Positions 8,001 through 14,893 of a stretch of 18,565 bases of DNA are shown one piece after another; positions within the stretch are counted from its first letter, which is position 1; every line of letters starts with the position of its first letter. This DNA is from Antrodiella citrinella (taxonomy: Eukaryota > Basidiomycota > Agaricomycetes > Polyporales > Steccherinaceae): NCBI GenBank assembly GCA_004802725.1, contig SGPM01000442.1:1-18565 (forward strand). Direction: 5' to 3'. The notes under the pieces are model-generated. The model had not been told where the DNA came from. It saw nothing but the letters and a program-made list of their open reading frames with translations, and did no database searches. A program made the translations under genes and the position numbers.

Positions 8001-10534
8001 GAGGTCTGGTACGTTCCACAGATGACGTCAAGCGTGGGTCCTTCTTGACGGNGTTTCTTCGCGCTGTGTGCCTCCGNGCTATCCGGCTCCTCTACTCCTG
8101 AATCGTCCTCCGAAGGCTGCGAATCAAAGCGACTCCTCTTCTTTGATTCTTCCTCGGAGATTTGAAGCGACATTACGAATCCTTGTTCTGATTCAGAGTC
8201 TGACTCGACTCCTCTGTCTATAGGAGTCCTCTGGTTGACCAGAACTTTGGATACGGTCTTGCCATCCGGATTCGGGAACTCGAGGTAGGTCCCGTTAGAT
8301 TTTTCTTTGATTGATACCAGGTTATCAGACTGCCAGGGTCGGCCTAGCAGTCCATCAAACGGGATATCTTTGGCGACAAAGAAATTTGTAACGGTCTTCA
8401 CGTGGCCACAGGAGACAGGGACATTCGGGATCATGCCTACTGCGCGGCCTAACCCTCCGTTAGCATCCTTGATTGCAACGGATGGTCGCTCGTCAACAGG
8501 CAGACCAATGTCTTGTGCTATCTCGTGGTTCAGCAAGTTGACTTCTGATCCTGAGTCAATTACGAAATTGACTGGGAATCCATTGCAGATCATCTTGAGC
8601 CTCAGCAGTGGTGCGGTAGTGTGGATGAGGTTGGTTGAAACCGCGGCGGGTTCAACCGGCTTCTTGAAACGCAGCATATCCATCAAGGACTGAGTAAGCT
8701 CCTTGGACGAACCTAGAAGCTGCCCCATAGTCACAGTGACTGGAGTTTCAAGTGCGTGTTCAATAACGCGGGATGAGGAGACCTTTTCGCTGAGCGTGGA
8801 ATGCCTAGCAGTGTTGCGCACTGCGTCTCCTTTCTCCTGATTCTCCTTGGGCTGCGGTGGCTGCTTTCGTGCGGGCGGCGGCTTGTTGGATACGTCCTCC
8901 ATGACAATATCCTCCTTGGTTGGGTCGAATCTTGAAGGGATAGCGTCTACTGGCGTGATCTGGGTATTCTTTGGCGGAGCATTCCTCGGTGCCTGAGGGC
9001 GGCGAGGTGGCATTTGGACACCATCAAACACTGGCCTCGAGGGGGGCTTGCTGATTCTAGGCGTGTACTGGGCTGCCCAGACAGCCGAGGTCTCAGGCTC
9101 AGAAACCTCTTCAGCCTCCTCTAGCTGGATGAAGTGGGATTCTAGGGGAATCCTTTCCAGTGCTTGAATAAATGTCTCGCCCTGCCTACGGAAAATCCGC
9201 TGCCCTGTCGACGTTAGGAGCTGTCCCTGGTTTGACCTCTGAATGACTCCTGTTTCAATCATTTCTAGGATGCGTGGGCAGAAGTTAAAGGTATGACCCT
9301 TTTGGCCACACCCAAAGCATCCAGAAAACGAGGATCTATCCGGATTGAAAGGGGGTCTGTCCTGATTGAAGGGAGGCCTATCCGAGAAGCGAACCGGTGG
9401 AGGTCCCCTTCTAGGTTCTGTAGCATTTGCCAGATTAGAACGGTATGTCCTTTCTGGCGGGGCTGCCTCTCTCTCCAACTGAGGCTTTGGGACGCAGTCT
9501 GCTACGGACGGATCAAGGCTTCTGGCCTCGTAGTACAGCAGGCCATAAACCTTGTCGGTCACTGATAAGCGGCTCATTTGCTTAATCAATGATTCGACTT
9601 CGTCCTGAGCAGCAGGCTTTGCCCTGGGCTTCTCCGGTGTGCGTCGTGATGCTTCCTCTCTCTTCCTTGAGGATACNCCTAATAGTCCTGGTGNAAGATC
9701 TAGGGCCGACTTGGTCTTAGTCTTGGGCTCGCTAGAATGTCCACGCTTCTTCAACGACTTGTTGAACTTGATCTGGAATTCTTCGTCCTCGCTGTCGTAG
9801 AAGTCTGATTCGTCGTCCGAATCGAATTCGTCNTCAAGGTCCCAAATGACCCTGCCTTTGTCAAAGCGATCCCGATGCAACAATGCCTCAGCNGCCGTCT
9901 GAATNGCTTCNACGGGGAATGGCTGAGAAATGTCGTGATCAGGAAGCTTGTTCCTTATGCGGGTCTCCAGCTTCTCCCTGAAGGCAGCTGGTATCCCTAT
10001 CCAGAAGTATGTGGCGTATTCATCTTCAGAAATCCGATCGTGAGCTTGTAAGGCTCCTGCGATGCGAACGAAGTTCTGAACATAATTCTTCCACTGCTTC
10101 AAATCCCGCATAGGCCCTTCTCTTCCGCTGCTAAACTTGCGGCACAAGTTAGCTAGGTGCGGAAGAGTGAATCTCTTGGTGACCGATTCAGCGTCAAAGA
10201 CGCGTTCTATATCGGTCTTCAAGAGATCCCATTGGCCTTGCTGGAAACTCCTGAGACCTTCTATTGTCTCCTTGATCCTGGTTGAGCAGTAATCTCCTAC
10301 TGCGTCGCATTTCTCCCTTGAATCCAATTCATGGAGAGCGGCGAGGCGTTCGTATTGGCGTAAGAACGGCTTCAGGTCCTCNGGTCGGCCCCTGAAGGTC
10401 TTTGGTGCTGTCTTCGTCCTGGCCATCGGCATATCGAGGACCGAATGGCGGCTGCGGTAAACTCCTGTNCCTATGGAAGGTAGGCTTTCCATTTCGAAGA
10501 GTGGGGATGTCTGGGCGTCGGTAATCACAGACAT
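5033..10534 (-). CDS. Gag-like polyprotein with zinc knuckle and five tandem retropepsin-like modules
   Basis: An unbroken 1833-residue ORF. Residues about 38-230 are helical and Gag-like (TFRGR, DLKPFLRQYERL, ATYFWIGIPAAFREKLE). A CCHC zinc knuckle spans 406-419 (C406, C409, H414, C419; CX2CX4HX4C). Five modules follow, each with a strand-plus-Asp motif and, 71-85 residues later, an LG-x-P/Q-W box: D660 (DSGS) to W734 (LLGRPW), D849 (DVNS) to W928 (LLGTPW), D984 (DRDL) to W1055 (TLGKPW), D1167 (DPSC) to W1243 (LLGEQW), D1509 (DTAS) to W1594 (VLGQPW). Acidic Ser/Pro-rich linkers separate some of them. A charged, probably coiled-coil helix lies near 1750-1810. No reverse transcriptase YxDD, RNase H, integrase or chromodomain is seen. 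Zinc knuckles bind RNA; retropepsins are dimeric aspartic proteases that process Gag. Only modules 1 and 5 look catalytic. About 19 codons contain N. A second in-frame Met (MPMARTKTAPK) about 35 residues in is an alternative start. Confidence 0.85.
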   Translation of the reverse strand: MSVITDAQTSPLFEMESLPSIXTGVYRSRHSVLDMPMARTKTAPKTFRGRXEDLKPFLRQYERLAALHELDSREKCDAVGDYCSTRIKETIEGLRSFQQGQWDLLKTDIERVFDAESVTKRFTLPHLANLCRKFSSGREGPMRDLKQWKNYVQNFVRIAGALQAHDRISEDEYATYFWIGIPAAFREKLETRIRNKLPDHDISQPFPXEXIQTXAEALLHRDRFDKGRVIWDLXDEFDSDDESDFYDSEDEEFQIKFNKSLKKRGHSSEPKTKTKSALDLXPGLLXVSSRKREEASRRTPEKPRAKPAAQDEVESLIKQMSRLSVTDKVYGLLYYEARSLDPSVADCVPKPQLEREAAPPERTYRSNLANATEPRRGPPPVRFSDRPPFNQDRPPFNPDRSSFSGCFGCGQKGHTFNFCPRILEMIETGVIQRSNQGQLLTSTGQRIFRRQGETFIQALERIPLESHFIQLEEAEEVSEPETSAVWAAQYTPRISKPPSRPVFDGVQMPPRRPQAPRNAPPKNTQITPVDAIPSRFDPTKEDIVMEDVSNKPPPARKQPPQPKENQEKGDAVRNTARHSTLSEKVSSSRVIEHALETPVTVTMGQLLGSSKELTQSLMDMLRFKKPVEPAAVSTNLIHTTAPLLRLKMICNGFPVNFVIDSGSEVNLLNHEIAQDIGLPVDERPSVAIKDANGGLGRAVGMIPNVPVSCGHVKTVTNFFVAKDIPFDGLLGRPWQSDNLVSIKEKSNGTYLEFPNPDGKTVSKVLVNQRTPIDRGVESDSESEQGFVMSLQISEEESKKRSRFDSQPSEDDSGVEEPDSXEAHSAKKXRQEGPTLDVICGTYQTSAIVDVNSPISLLNQSTWGLTGVLAKTMKGNVLNNKRGTSHTLLGKVTDLPIMVYTTNHGLVTTTTDAFITDDDSISCLLGTPWTEQNHLEPFVENGEMIVIQREPGKPSLEPSHLLTVGPAKSVAHLRHGNQHIVALIDRDLLLNTMGRRAQRELGLSMLPKSELTAGFQILGVVEGVTFYYGQYSTISQPSSFYVLNDQDAPITLGKPWFTTNHIHXPYTRESEYISLPPDLRLPPPPSPVPTEIVMTNSIQVEEGRITDSHESVAVKHEGEEDSEASSTSDYEDSEDDLPVAGPSRIKPFPGQIIVSLLCNGRRRNVTIDPSCASNIMSKSVWKDLDIPMSDTPLSHLWIGPSASYDVAGVARNVVISYGFRRKDVSTTFFVVSQERPGILLGEQWLLTEGLCLGPNPGPNEVDLXLSVPQTRRTVRARAXSPSPASSRSQISRGRSHKPPHRMKVDLLDASEFPSSVRTRYNPGKVREPSRSPSPFPNPIPEHERVLDYYSRHLKNISEAARVIGMRLGKXSPLGKMTFQAKEGXDIGDVTAMGIKGKKFYLPECSLSCGAYAHEWFGPAIVQLFPPTPTISRARXHLARXPVKPDIPIPRVFMSSATAPPQLEKHSQQPEVRYPRYFPPYARGVTEISTRRPMIILPAIIHGHVVPFVFDTASEVNLIHRKIWEHITRLSPPGTAIVKPINKAIDSPTICDYGGKVHQALGIAPGVSVTLGHVSTLATFYIIDGTVPTAVLGQPWHYDNSITTESGPLGISFRLNAPNEPXTFDAFYAADDPTQRSVVPFPSAFIGMILARDMGDEDISERFQEMGIDTGDLPQEPXNDVADTQPVETLERYRPLPIQDFQVSTHRALELGEDHPDHDVRPKNVLLAFSGMLNEQPYTGSGVLSMTQAAFTSEAEVDRLERQVKDNPAEELHAEATRIGRWLDIVAADLDELQSIIKGVRLKLDLAQFRRSPLLQPSRQPDPHHAFPTFQTAMS

Positions 10535-11107
10535 TTCGGCGGCGGATACCTATACTCTCGGCAGTATAGATAGTGGCGACAAGTGGAAGCGGGTGTGGAG
10601 TGAGCGGAATAGAAAAGGGGTGAATAAANAGGGAGTGCAAAAGCAAAAGCAGTGTTCTAACCCCCCTCGCGGTGGGCTCCACTTGTCTTGCTTTGAGAGG
10701 ATGTTGAATAGTATAAACTCAAAAAGAGCTTATGCAGAACAAGAATGTATGGTCAAGAAAAGTTTCTAACTTCAGTTGAAGTAGAAGTCTTCCTGATCAA
10801 AGAAAATAAAACAAGGGGAGGTAGAAATGAACTGAAGCTTTTGAATGAGTTTAAGAAAAGAAAAGGNATTCGACAATCCTCCAAATTATACTGTGCTTGG
10901 TGGAGCGTGTCTTTAGTCGACCAGAGGCACAGTTGAGTTCGGTACTNGCGGTAGAAGCGTTGACGGTTAGAACCCAAAGGTCACTAGGTTGTTATATCCA
11001 CTCTTTGGATTCCTAGCGAAGTCTTCTTCGGCAATCCTAAGTTCCTTCAATGAACTTCTAATCCTCCTAGTACTCTCGTAGTACTTCTCCTAGTANGGCA
11101 AAAGGCA
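10535..11107. other. Proximal leader of the polyprotein ORF, no gene
   Basis: No credible coding frame. On the minus strand this lies between the hairpin array and the start codon at 10534. It holds small inverted repeats, for example ACTTCA/TGAAGT at 10769-10782, a paired ACTGTGC and GCACAGT near 10890-10935, and CTAGG/CCTAG enclosing ATCCA/TGGAT near 10984-11015. At 10664-10681 the minus strand reads TGG followed by a GC-rich 15-mer, a possible tRNA primer-binding site that is not verified. Confidence 0.4.
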
Positions 11108-11590
11108 AATTGAAAGGNGCTACGTTTAGCCCTAACAATTCCTATACGAAGGATGTATNGCAGCTTTTCCTTAAGCTCTATATGATCCTTATGATTCTCG
11201 AATGGTCCTAGTCTTGATCCTCTTGATCCTGTGCGAAGGGTTCTATAGCAGCGTTACGTAGCTCTATAGGATCCTTATGATTCTCGAATGGGGAAGTGTC
11301 AATAGCGACTTCTCGGTAAGTCCTATCAAGTCACTTCAAACGGCGAGGGTTGAGTTAATAGCGGCCTTTCGTAAGCCCTATTAGACTCCTGGTAGTGTCA
11401 ATAGCGACTNCTCNGTAAGTCCTATTGGATCACTACAANNNNCNNGGNAGTGTCAATAGCGACTACTCTTAGTCCTATTGGATCACTACAAACGGCGGGG
11501 TAGAGCTGATAGCAACTTCGTCAAGTTCTATCCAGTCTCTGATCCTAGGAAGGTAATAGCGACTTCGTCAAGTCCTATTAGTCTCCTTCC
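11108..11590. repeat. Array of nine structurally conserved stem-loops with compensatory changes
   Basis: Nine units: 11108-11140, 11149-11190, 11236-11276, 11293-11337, 11352-11388, 11392-11436, 11449-11489, 11502-11540 and 11548-11590. Each has an outer stem, a short 0-4 nt internal loop, a middle stem (usually NNATAG/CTATNN), one bulged C on the 5' side, an inner stem and a 4-8 nt loop. Inner arms vary as pairs: GACTT/AAGTC, GACTA/TAGTC, AACTT/AAGTT, AGCTT/AAGCT, GCTA/TAGC, GGC/GCC. Outer arms also vary as pairs: AATTG/CAATT, AAGGAT/ATCCTT, GAAGTG/CACTTC, GTAGTG/CACTAC, GGAAGG/CCTTCC. Units start 40-87 nt apart. The tails of units 2 and 3 share a 22-bp direct repeat (11184-11205 and 11270-11291). 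The array lies 0.6-1.05 kb upstream of the polyprotein start, downstream of the candidate TATA box on the minus strand. Wobble pairs do not settle which strand is the RNA. Confidence 0.8.
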
Positions 11591-11784
11591 AATCGGCTTT
11601 GTGATGGGTAAAAGGGAGCCTTATATTCGCTTGTACTCGGTTACAAGGGAATTGCTCAGGCCTTTGAATCCGATCACCGGCGGAACTGATCTCGGTAAGA
11701 AGTCCTAGTTAAAGGCTCCTTAAGTCGCAATAGAAACCGATAGACTTCGATTTCTATTCGACTTCGAATAGAGAAAGGGCGGGA

Positions 11785-11912
11785 AAAGCGGGGGTAGGTG
11801 CGTGTGGGAAAGTTGGGGGGTAAGGTGCGTAAGAGTGGGGGTGGGGGTGAGATGGGAGTATCTGAGGATGGGGGAATCTCCAGATGGGGGTGTCTCCTTG
11901 GGGGTATCTGAT
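11785..11912 (+). other. G-run tract with quadruplex potential (plus strand)
   Basis: Many runs of three to six G occur on the plus strand, including two G5 runs separated by one T near 11840, followed by GGG and further G5 runs. In the proposed minus-strand transcript this would be a C-rich stretch just after the transcription start; in DNA the plus strand could form G-quadruplexes. Confidence 0.5.
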
Positions 11913-11936
11913 CTGGTTCCTGGCTTCGGATGTCGG

Positions 11937-11946
11937 CCTTATATAC
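11937..11946 (-). promoter_or_regulatory. Candidate minus-strand TATA box for the polyprotein transcript
   Basis: The minus strand reads GTATATAAGG, a good TATA match like those in the LTRs of this window (GTATATAAAC). It lies about 1.4 kb upstream of the polyprotein start, so a transcript starting about 30 nt downstream would carry the C-rich stretch and all nine stem-loops as 5' leader. No copy of this promoter was found left of the ORF, as a second LTR would require. Confidence 0.45.
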
Positions 11947-12000
11947 TCTACGGGTAGTAGACGGGAAAAAGTTATGTAAGATTCTTAGTAATTGGAGGAA

Positions 12001-12060
12001 GGTTCTGGTAGGTTCCGTAATGTTCCACGACATTCCGTGTCATTCCGAGGCATTCTGAGC
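12001..12060 (-). promoter_or_regulatory. Ten-base-pair-phased TTCC (GGAA) motif array
   Basis: Six consecutive decamers fall in exact register, with TTC at 12003, 12013, 12023, 12033, 12043 and 12053, mostly as TTCCG or TTCCA. A second set with TTCCG at 12159, 12169 and 12179 has the same 10-bp step. The array lies about 55-115 bp upstream of the minus-strand TATA box, where activator sites would be expected. The spacing is close to one helical turn, so bound factors would sit on one face of the DNA. Confidence 0.55.
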
Positions 12061-12530
12061 GCTTATTCAGCGACGATGTGTGGTCGTGCTTCGACTAAGC
12101 TTTGCCAACACATTGCCTGGGGGCTGATGGAATAGTGATTTGTCGTGTCTTGTGAACATTCCGTGGCCTTCCGTGAGGTTCCGGAGCAAAGTTTTGCTCC
12201 TCCAAAAATGGTCCGGCCGGCCTCGTGACAATCTCAGAAGGTCCGGAATGGTAATCCGGGGAGGCAATCTTGTCACTTCCCTGGAGTCCATCTCGGTCCG
12301 GAACCTTCCCGAGCATTCCCGCAGGTCTTGTGACTTTTGGGAAATATCCGGGGGGTTATCGGCGTATTCTGAGAGTCCGGGCTTGCTGACAAAGTACTCC
12401 GGGGCTTTGTGACAGTCTCCGGGGGTTCTGTCACATGCTACGGCCCAGAACATTCTGTTCCCAGGATATTCCGGCGTATTTGTCTCGGGTTTCGGAAATA
12501 CTTTGTGGCGGTAGGAGTTTCTTCGGCAGC

Positions 12531-12580
12531 GAAAATAAAGAAAGAAATAGAAAATAAAGAAAGAATTAGAAAATAAAAGG
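12531..12580. repeat. Short tandem repeat, 19-bp A-rich unit, about 2.6 copies
   Basis: The unit GAAAATAAAGAAAGAAATA (12531-12549) is repeated at 12550-12568 with one change and again in part to 12580. More A/G-rich sequence follows to about 12636. It is low-complexity sequence between the promoter region and the LTR at 12807. Confidence 0.8.
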
Positions 12581-12806
12581 TGAACTTGGTAAGGTCTTGC
12601 AGAAAAGAAAGAAATTAAAAAGAAAAAGGTAAGGGGTGGGCCATGTGCCTGTGGGTCATGTGACCTTGTCCGTCTTCCAGAGGATTAGCGCGGGTGATGC
12701 GCTGGCGAGTGTCTTCTCCAGCTGTACTCGGGTTTCGGATCTGATTGCTGCATGCCTATTATTGACGTAACAGGCCCTGATCCCGGTGGGCTTATCACGA
12801 TCATCG

Positions 12807-13201
12807 TGTTACGACGAAGCGTAATAAGCAAGTCGAGGTTTGTTACAGTTTTCGGTAGTAACTCTAGTTATTTTTCTTTTCTTTTTCTTTTATCTCTTCT
12901 TCTCATTTCGTCATCTTCATGACTCATTCCATCCCGTGACCTCACCGTCATATGACTTGCTTATTCAACATAAGCTGTAGAGCTTACTCATCCTAGCTCA
13001 TTGTATTACTAAGTCTCTCTTGCTTACTTTCTTCTTTGACTCATCATATCGGTACTTGTATATAAACTAGCTGTCTCGCTGCAGACCATCCTCAGCTTGA
13101 CCTCCTTTGTTCAATACACAAAGCGTCCTAAGCAAGACTCAGACAAGTGACATCACTACTCAGATAGAACCTCGACTTGCTTATTACGCCTCGTCGTAAC
13201 A
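12807..13201 (+). mobile_element. LTR of a Ty3/Gypsy-like retrotransposon with 32-bp terminal inverted repeats
   Basis: The element starts TGTTACGACG and ends CGTCGTAACA. The first 32 bp (12807-12838) and last 32 bp (13170-13201) are inverted copies with only a mismatch or two, far longer than the few-bp inverted ends usual for LTRs. A TATA box (GTATATAAAC) lies near 13060. The downstream part, with GCTTGACCTCCTTTGTTCA, is shared with the copy ending at 17619. Flanking pentamers CATCG and TTAGG do not match, so no target duplication supports a solo LTR. It is more likely the 5' LTR of a decayed element whose gag remnant starts about 65 bp downstream. Confidence 0.7.
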
Positions 13202-13265
13202 TTAGGTCAAGCTCTCCTTTCAGTGCCGACTTACACAAGTCTAGGCACCCATCAATTGATGCACC

Positions 13266-13775
13266 GTGGCGACGACACCTAGAACCAGATACGAATTACC
13301 AGACAACACAGAACCCTTCGAAGAAGAAGGATTTGAAAACTACCGAATCGCAAATACCAGCGACCCAAACCACTGGTACTTGATCCATCACGAACCCCAT
13401 CAAGATCCACCAGGGTGGTTTGTAACCCACGACAGACACCAAAGACCAGACGGAACATTTTACAACGACAACAGAGCTAGAGTCTCACGACTAAGAGACG
13501 ATTGGTTCAGAAGCGGAAGAAGAGCACCAGAACANACAGAACCCGCCCCAATAGAACAATCCAGGACCGCTTCACCTGCCCCATCAGAAGATCAGATTGA
13601 AGCAGAAATTTCCAGACCAGTCACTCCTGCCGCACCCACTACTCAAAGATTTCGCCGTACCCATCGCACTGAAACCATGGCTACCACACCGAAACCCACC
13701 GAGCTAAAGATAGTCAAGAGATACACGATTATATGTGATACTTACTTGACTCGACATCATGCAGATGATCACTGA
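13266..13775 (+). pseudogene. Gag-like N-terminal fragment of the decayed LTR element
   Basis: A 169-codon open frame just after the LTR reads PNHWYLIHHEPHQDPPGWF, a charged middle with RLRDDWFRSGRRAPE, then MATTPKPTELKI before it ends in an unrelated tail and TGA. It begins at a GTG, with an in-frame TGA a few codons upstream and no usable ATG, so the original start has probably mutated (GTGGCG for ATGGCG). Position directly behind an LTR and the tryptophan- and arginine-rich hydrophilic character suggest the N-terminus of a Gag. No zinc knuckle, protease or polymerase follows. It is a remnant; the family placement is an inference. Confidence 0.45.
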
Positions 13776-14248
13776 TCAGGAGAAACAATCGCCACATATA
13801 TACTCAGCCACTGAGCCAAAGAATGTTAGTGCTTATAAGTGGTCTGCACGGGTCTGAAGGGTTGTGATCTGTGATCACTAACTCTATCACAGATGTCCGA
13901 GTTCTTAGTACTTGGTCTCTTCTACTTGTCTCGTCATTGTCAACCTCATCATCAATGTCGCTACCCTCACCATGGTACGAATCTCTAGACAACTGGTCAA
14001 TATGATCATCATGGTGCGCAGTACTCTTGCTTTAGCAACTGCATGTTAGGGTAGGGCCACCATCAAATATGGTGGTGAATGCCAAGGCAAATCGCTCACT
14101 AGTAGAACGAACAACAGAAACATATTATACGCCTACGCGTAGAGCACAATGTAACGGTTGACTGGTAATATATGGGATAATAAAATACTGCGCTTCTTGG
14201 GTTCAAATCCCTAGGTGACTTTTATTTTATTTGCCCTCTCTGACTCAC
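13776..14248. other. No gene; small hairpins and a tRNA-like B box
   Basis: Small inverted repeats occur: ATCTGTGAT/ATCACAGAT near 13870-13895 and CCACCAT/ATGGTGG near 14058-14076. Near 14200-14210 the sequence GGTTCAAATCC matches a pol III B box, with an A-box-like GGTTGACTGG about 50 nt upstream and a T-rich stretch just after. No complete tRNA can be folded, so this may be the head of a SINE. Confidence 0.35.
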
Positions 14249-14348
14249 ATTTTCCCATATGCATATTTTGGCTATCCTAATATATCCAAATTTTTGGCAC
14301 CTGAAGATTTGGATATATTGGGACAGCTGAAATATGTGTATGGAAAAA
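14249..14348. repeat. 100-bp hairpin (foldback) sequence
   Basis: The left arm 14249-14292 and right arm 14307-14348 are inverted copies with a few mismatches and a loop of about 14 nt. It ends directly at the TA target site of the foldback element at 14351. It could be a tiny MITE or the end of an older element that the next one entered. Confidence 0.7.
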
Positions 14349-14350
14349 TA

Positions 14351-14887
14351 TGGGCACCCATTTTGAAAGAGGTCGGAATAGATAGAGAAAGACAATCCAA
14401 AAAGTGTATGATGAGATGAAAGTTATGTGACCGGCGCTTATCGGGCGCCTAATCACGTGATTTTCATCTAAGTATACCACTGGGTTCGCAGCCATATTTC
14501 TGACCCTGAAAAAGTTGTCAGAAATTGATCATAAATGTTATTTTTTTAATCAATTTTTGACAACAAAAGTTTTAGGCAGAAATATTGAATTTATGCTGAG
14601 ATTTATTGTGTGCACAAATTTGATATATCTAATGTGCTTGTTGGAGAGCCTATTTGAGTAGCAGAATATATCAAATTTCATGTCAAATTTATGCACACCA
14701 TGAATTTCAGCACAAATTCAACATTTCTGCACAACTTCTGTGTGGTCAAAAATTGATTAAATAATACAACATTTATGAGTAATTTTTGACAACTTTTTCC
14801 TAGTCCAAAATATGTCTACGAACCCAGTGTACATTTTTTGTATCACCTCTCTCTCTTTATCCCGACCCATTTCAGAATAAGCGCCCA
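14351..14887. mobile_element. Palindromic MITE, copy 1, interrupted by a second foldback element
   Basis: The ends read TGGGCACCC and GGGC...CCCA in inverted order, flanked on both sides by TA (14349-14350 and 14888-14889), the target duplication of Tc1/mariner-type elements. The left part matches the inverted right arm of copy 2 (15107-15288). Removing the inner element at 14478-14829 with one 3-bp duplication leaves exactly 182 bp, the same length as copy 2. No transposase is encoded, so movement would depend on an enzyme made elsewhere. Confidence 0.8.
14478..14829. mobile_element. 352-bp foldback MITE nested inside the previous element
   Basis: Starts CACTGGGTTCG and ends CGAACCCAGTG. 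The inverted arms are similar over about 150 bp each. TAC repeats on both sides (14475-14477 and 14830-14832) as a 3-bp target duplication, or TA with one asymmetric terminal base. It carries no coding sequence. The TIR matches no family I can name with certainty. Confidence 0.8.
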
Positions 14888-14893
14888 TAGCCC

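Larger units (their letters stand above)
11591..12530. other. Promoter and G-rich region upstream of the hairpin array, no gene
   Basis: No coding frame resembles a protein; the proline-rich minus frame at 11674-12033 only mirrors the G-rich plus strand. Contents from left to right: a perfect hairpin at 11754-11771 (CTATTCG, loop ACTT, CGAATAG); a tract of G-runs; the TATA-like site at 11937-11946; 10-bp-phased TTCC motifs at 12001-12060 and 12159-12183; and many CCGG/TCCGG words to about 12480. Confidence 0.5.

Noticed and set aside
11674..12033. 119-codon proline-rich frame on the minus strand
   Set aside because: It is the complement of the G-run tract and overlaps the TATA-like site; no protein features.
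12067..12453. Overlapping open frames of 73-128 codons on both strands
   Set aside because: GC-rich sequence with repeated CCGG/TTCCG words gives chance open frames; none resembles a protein family.
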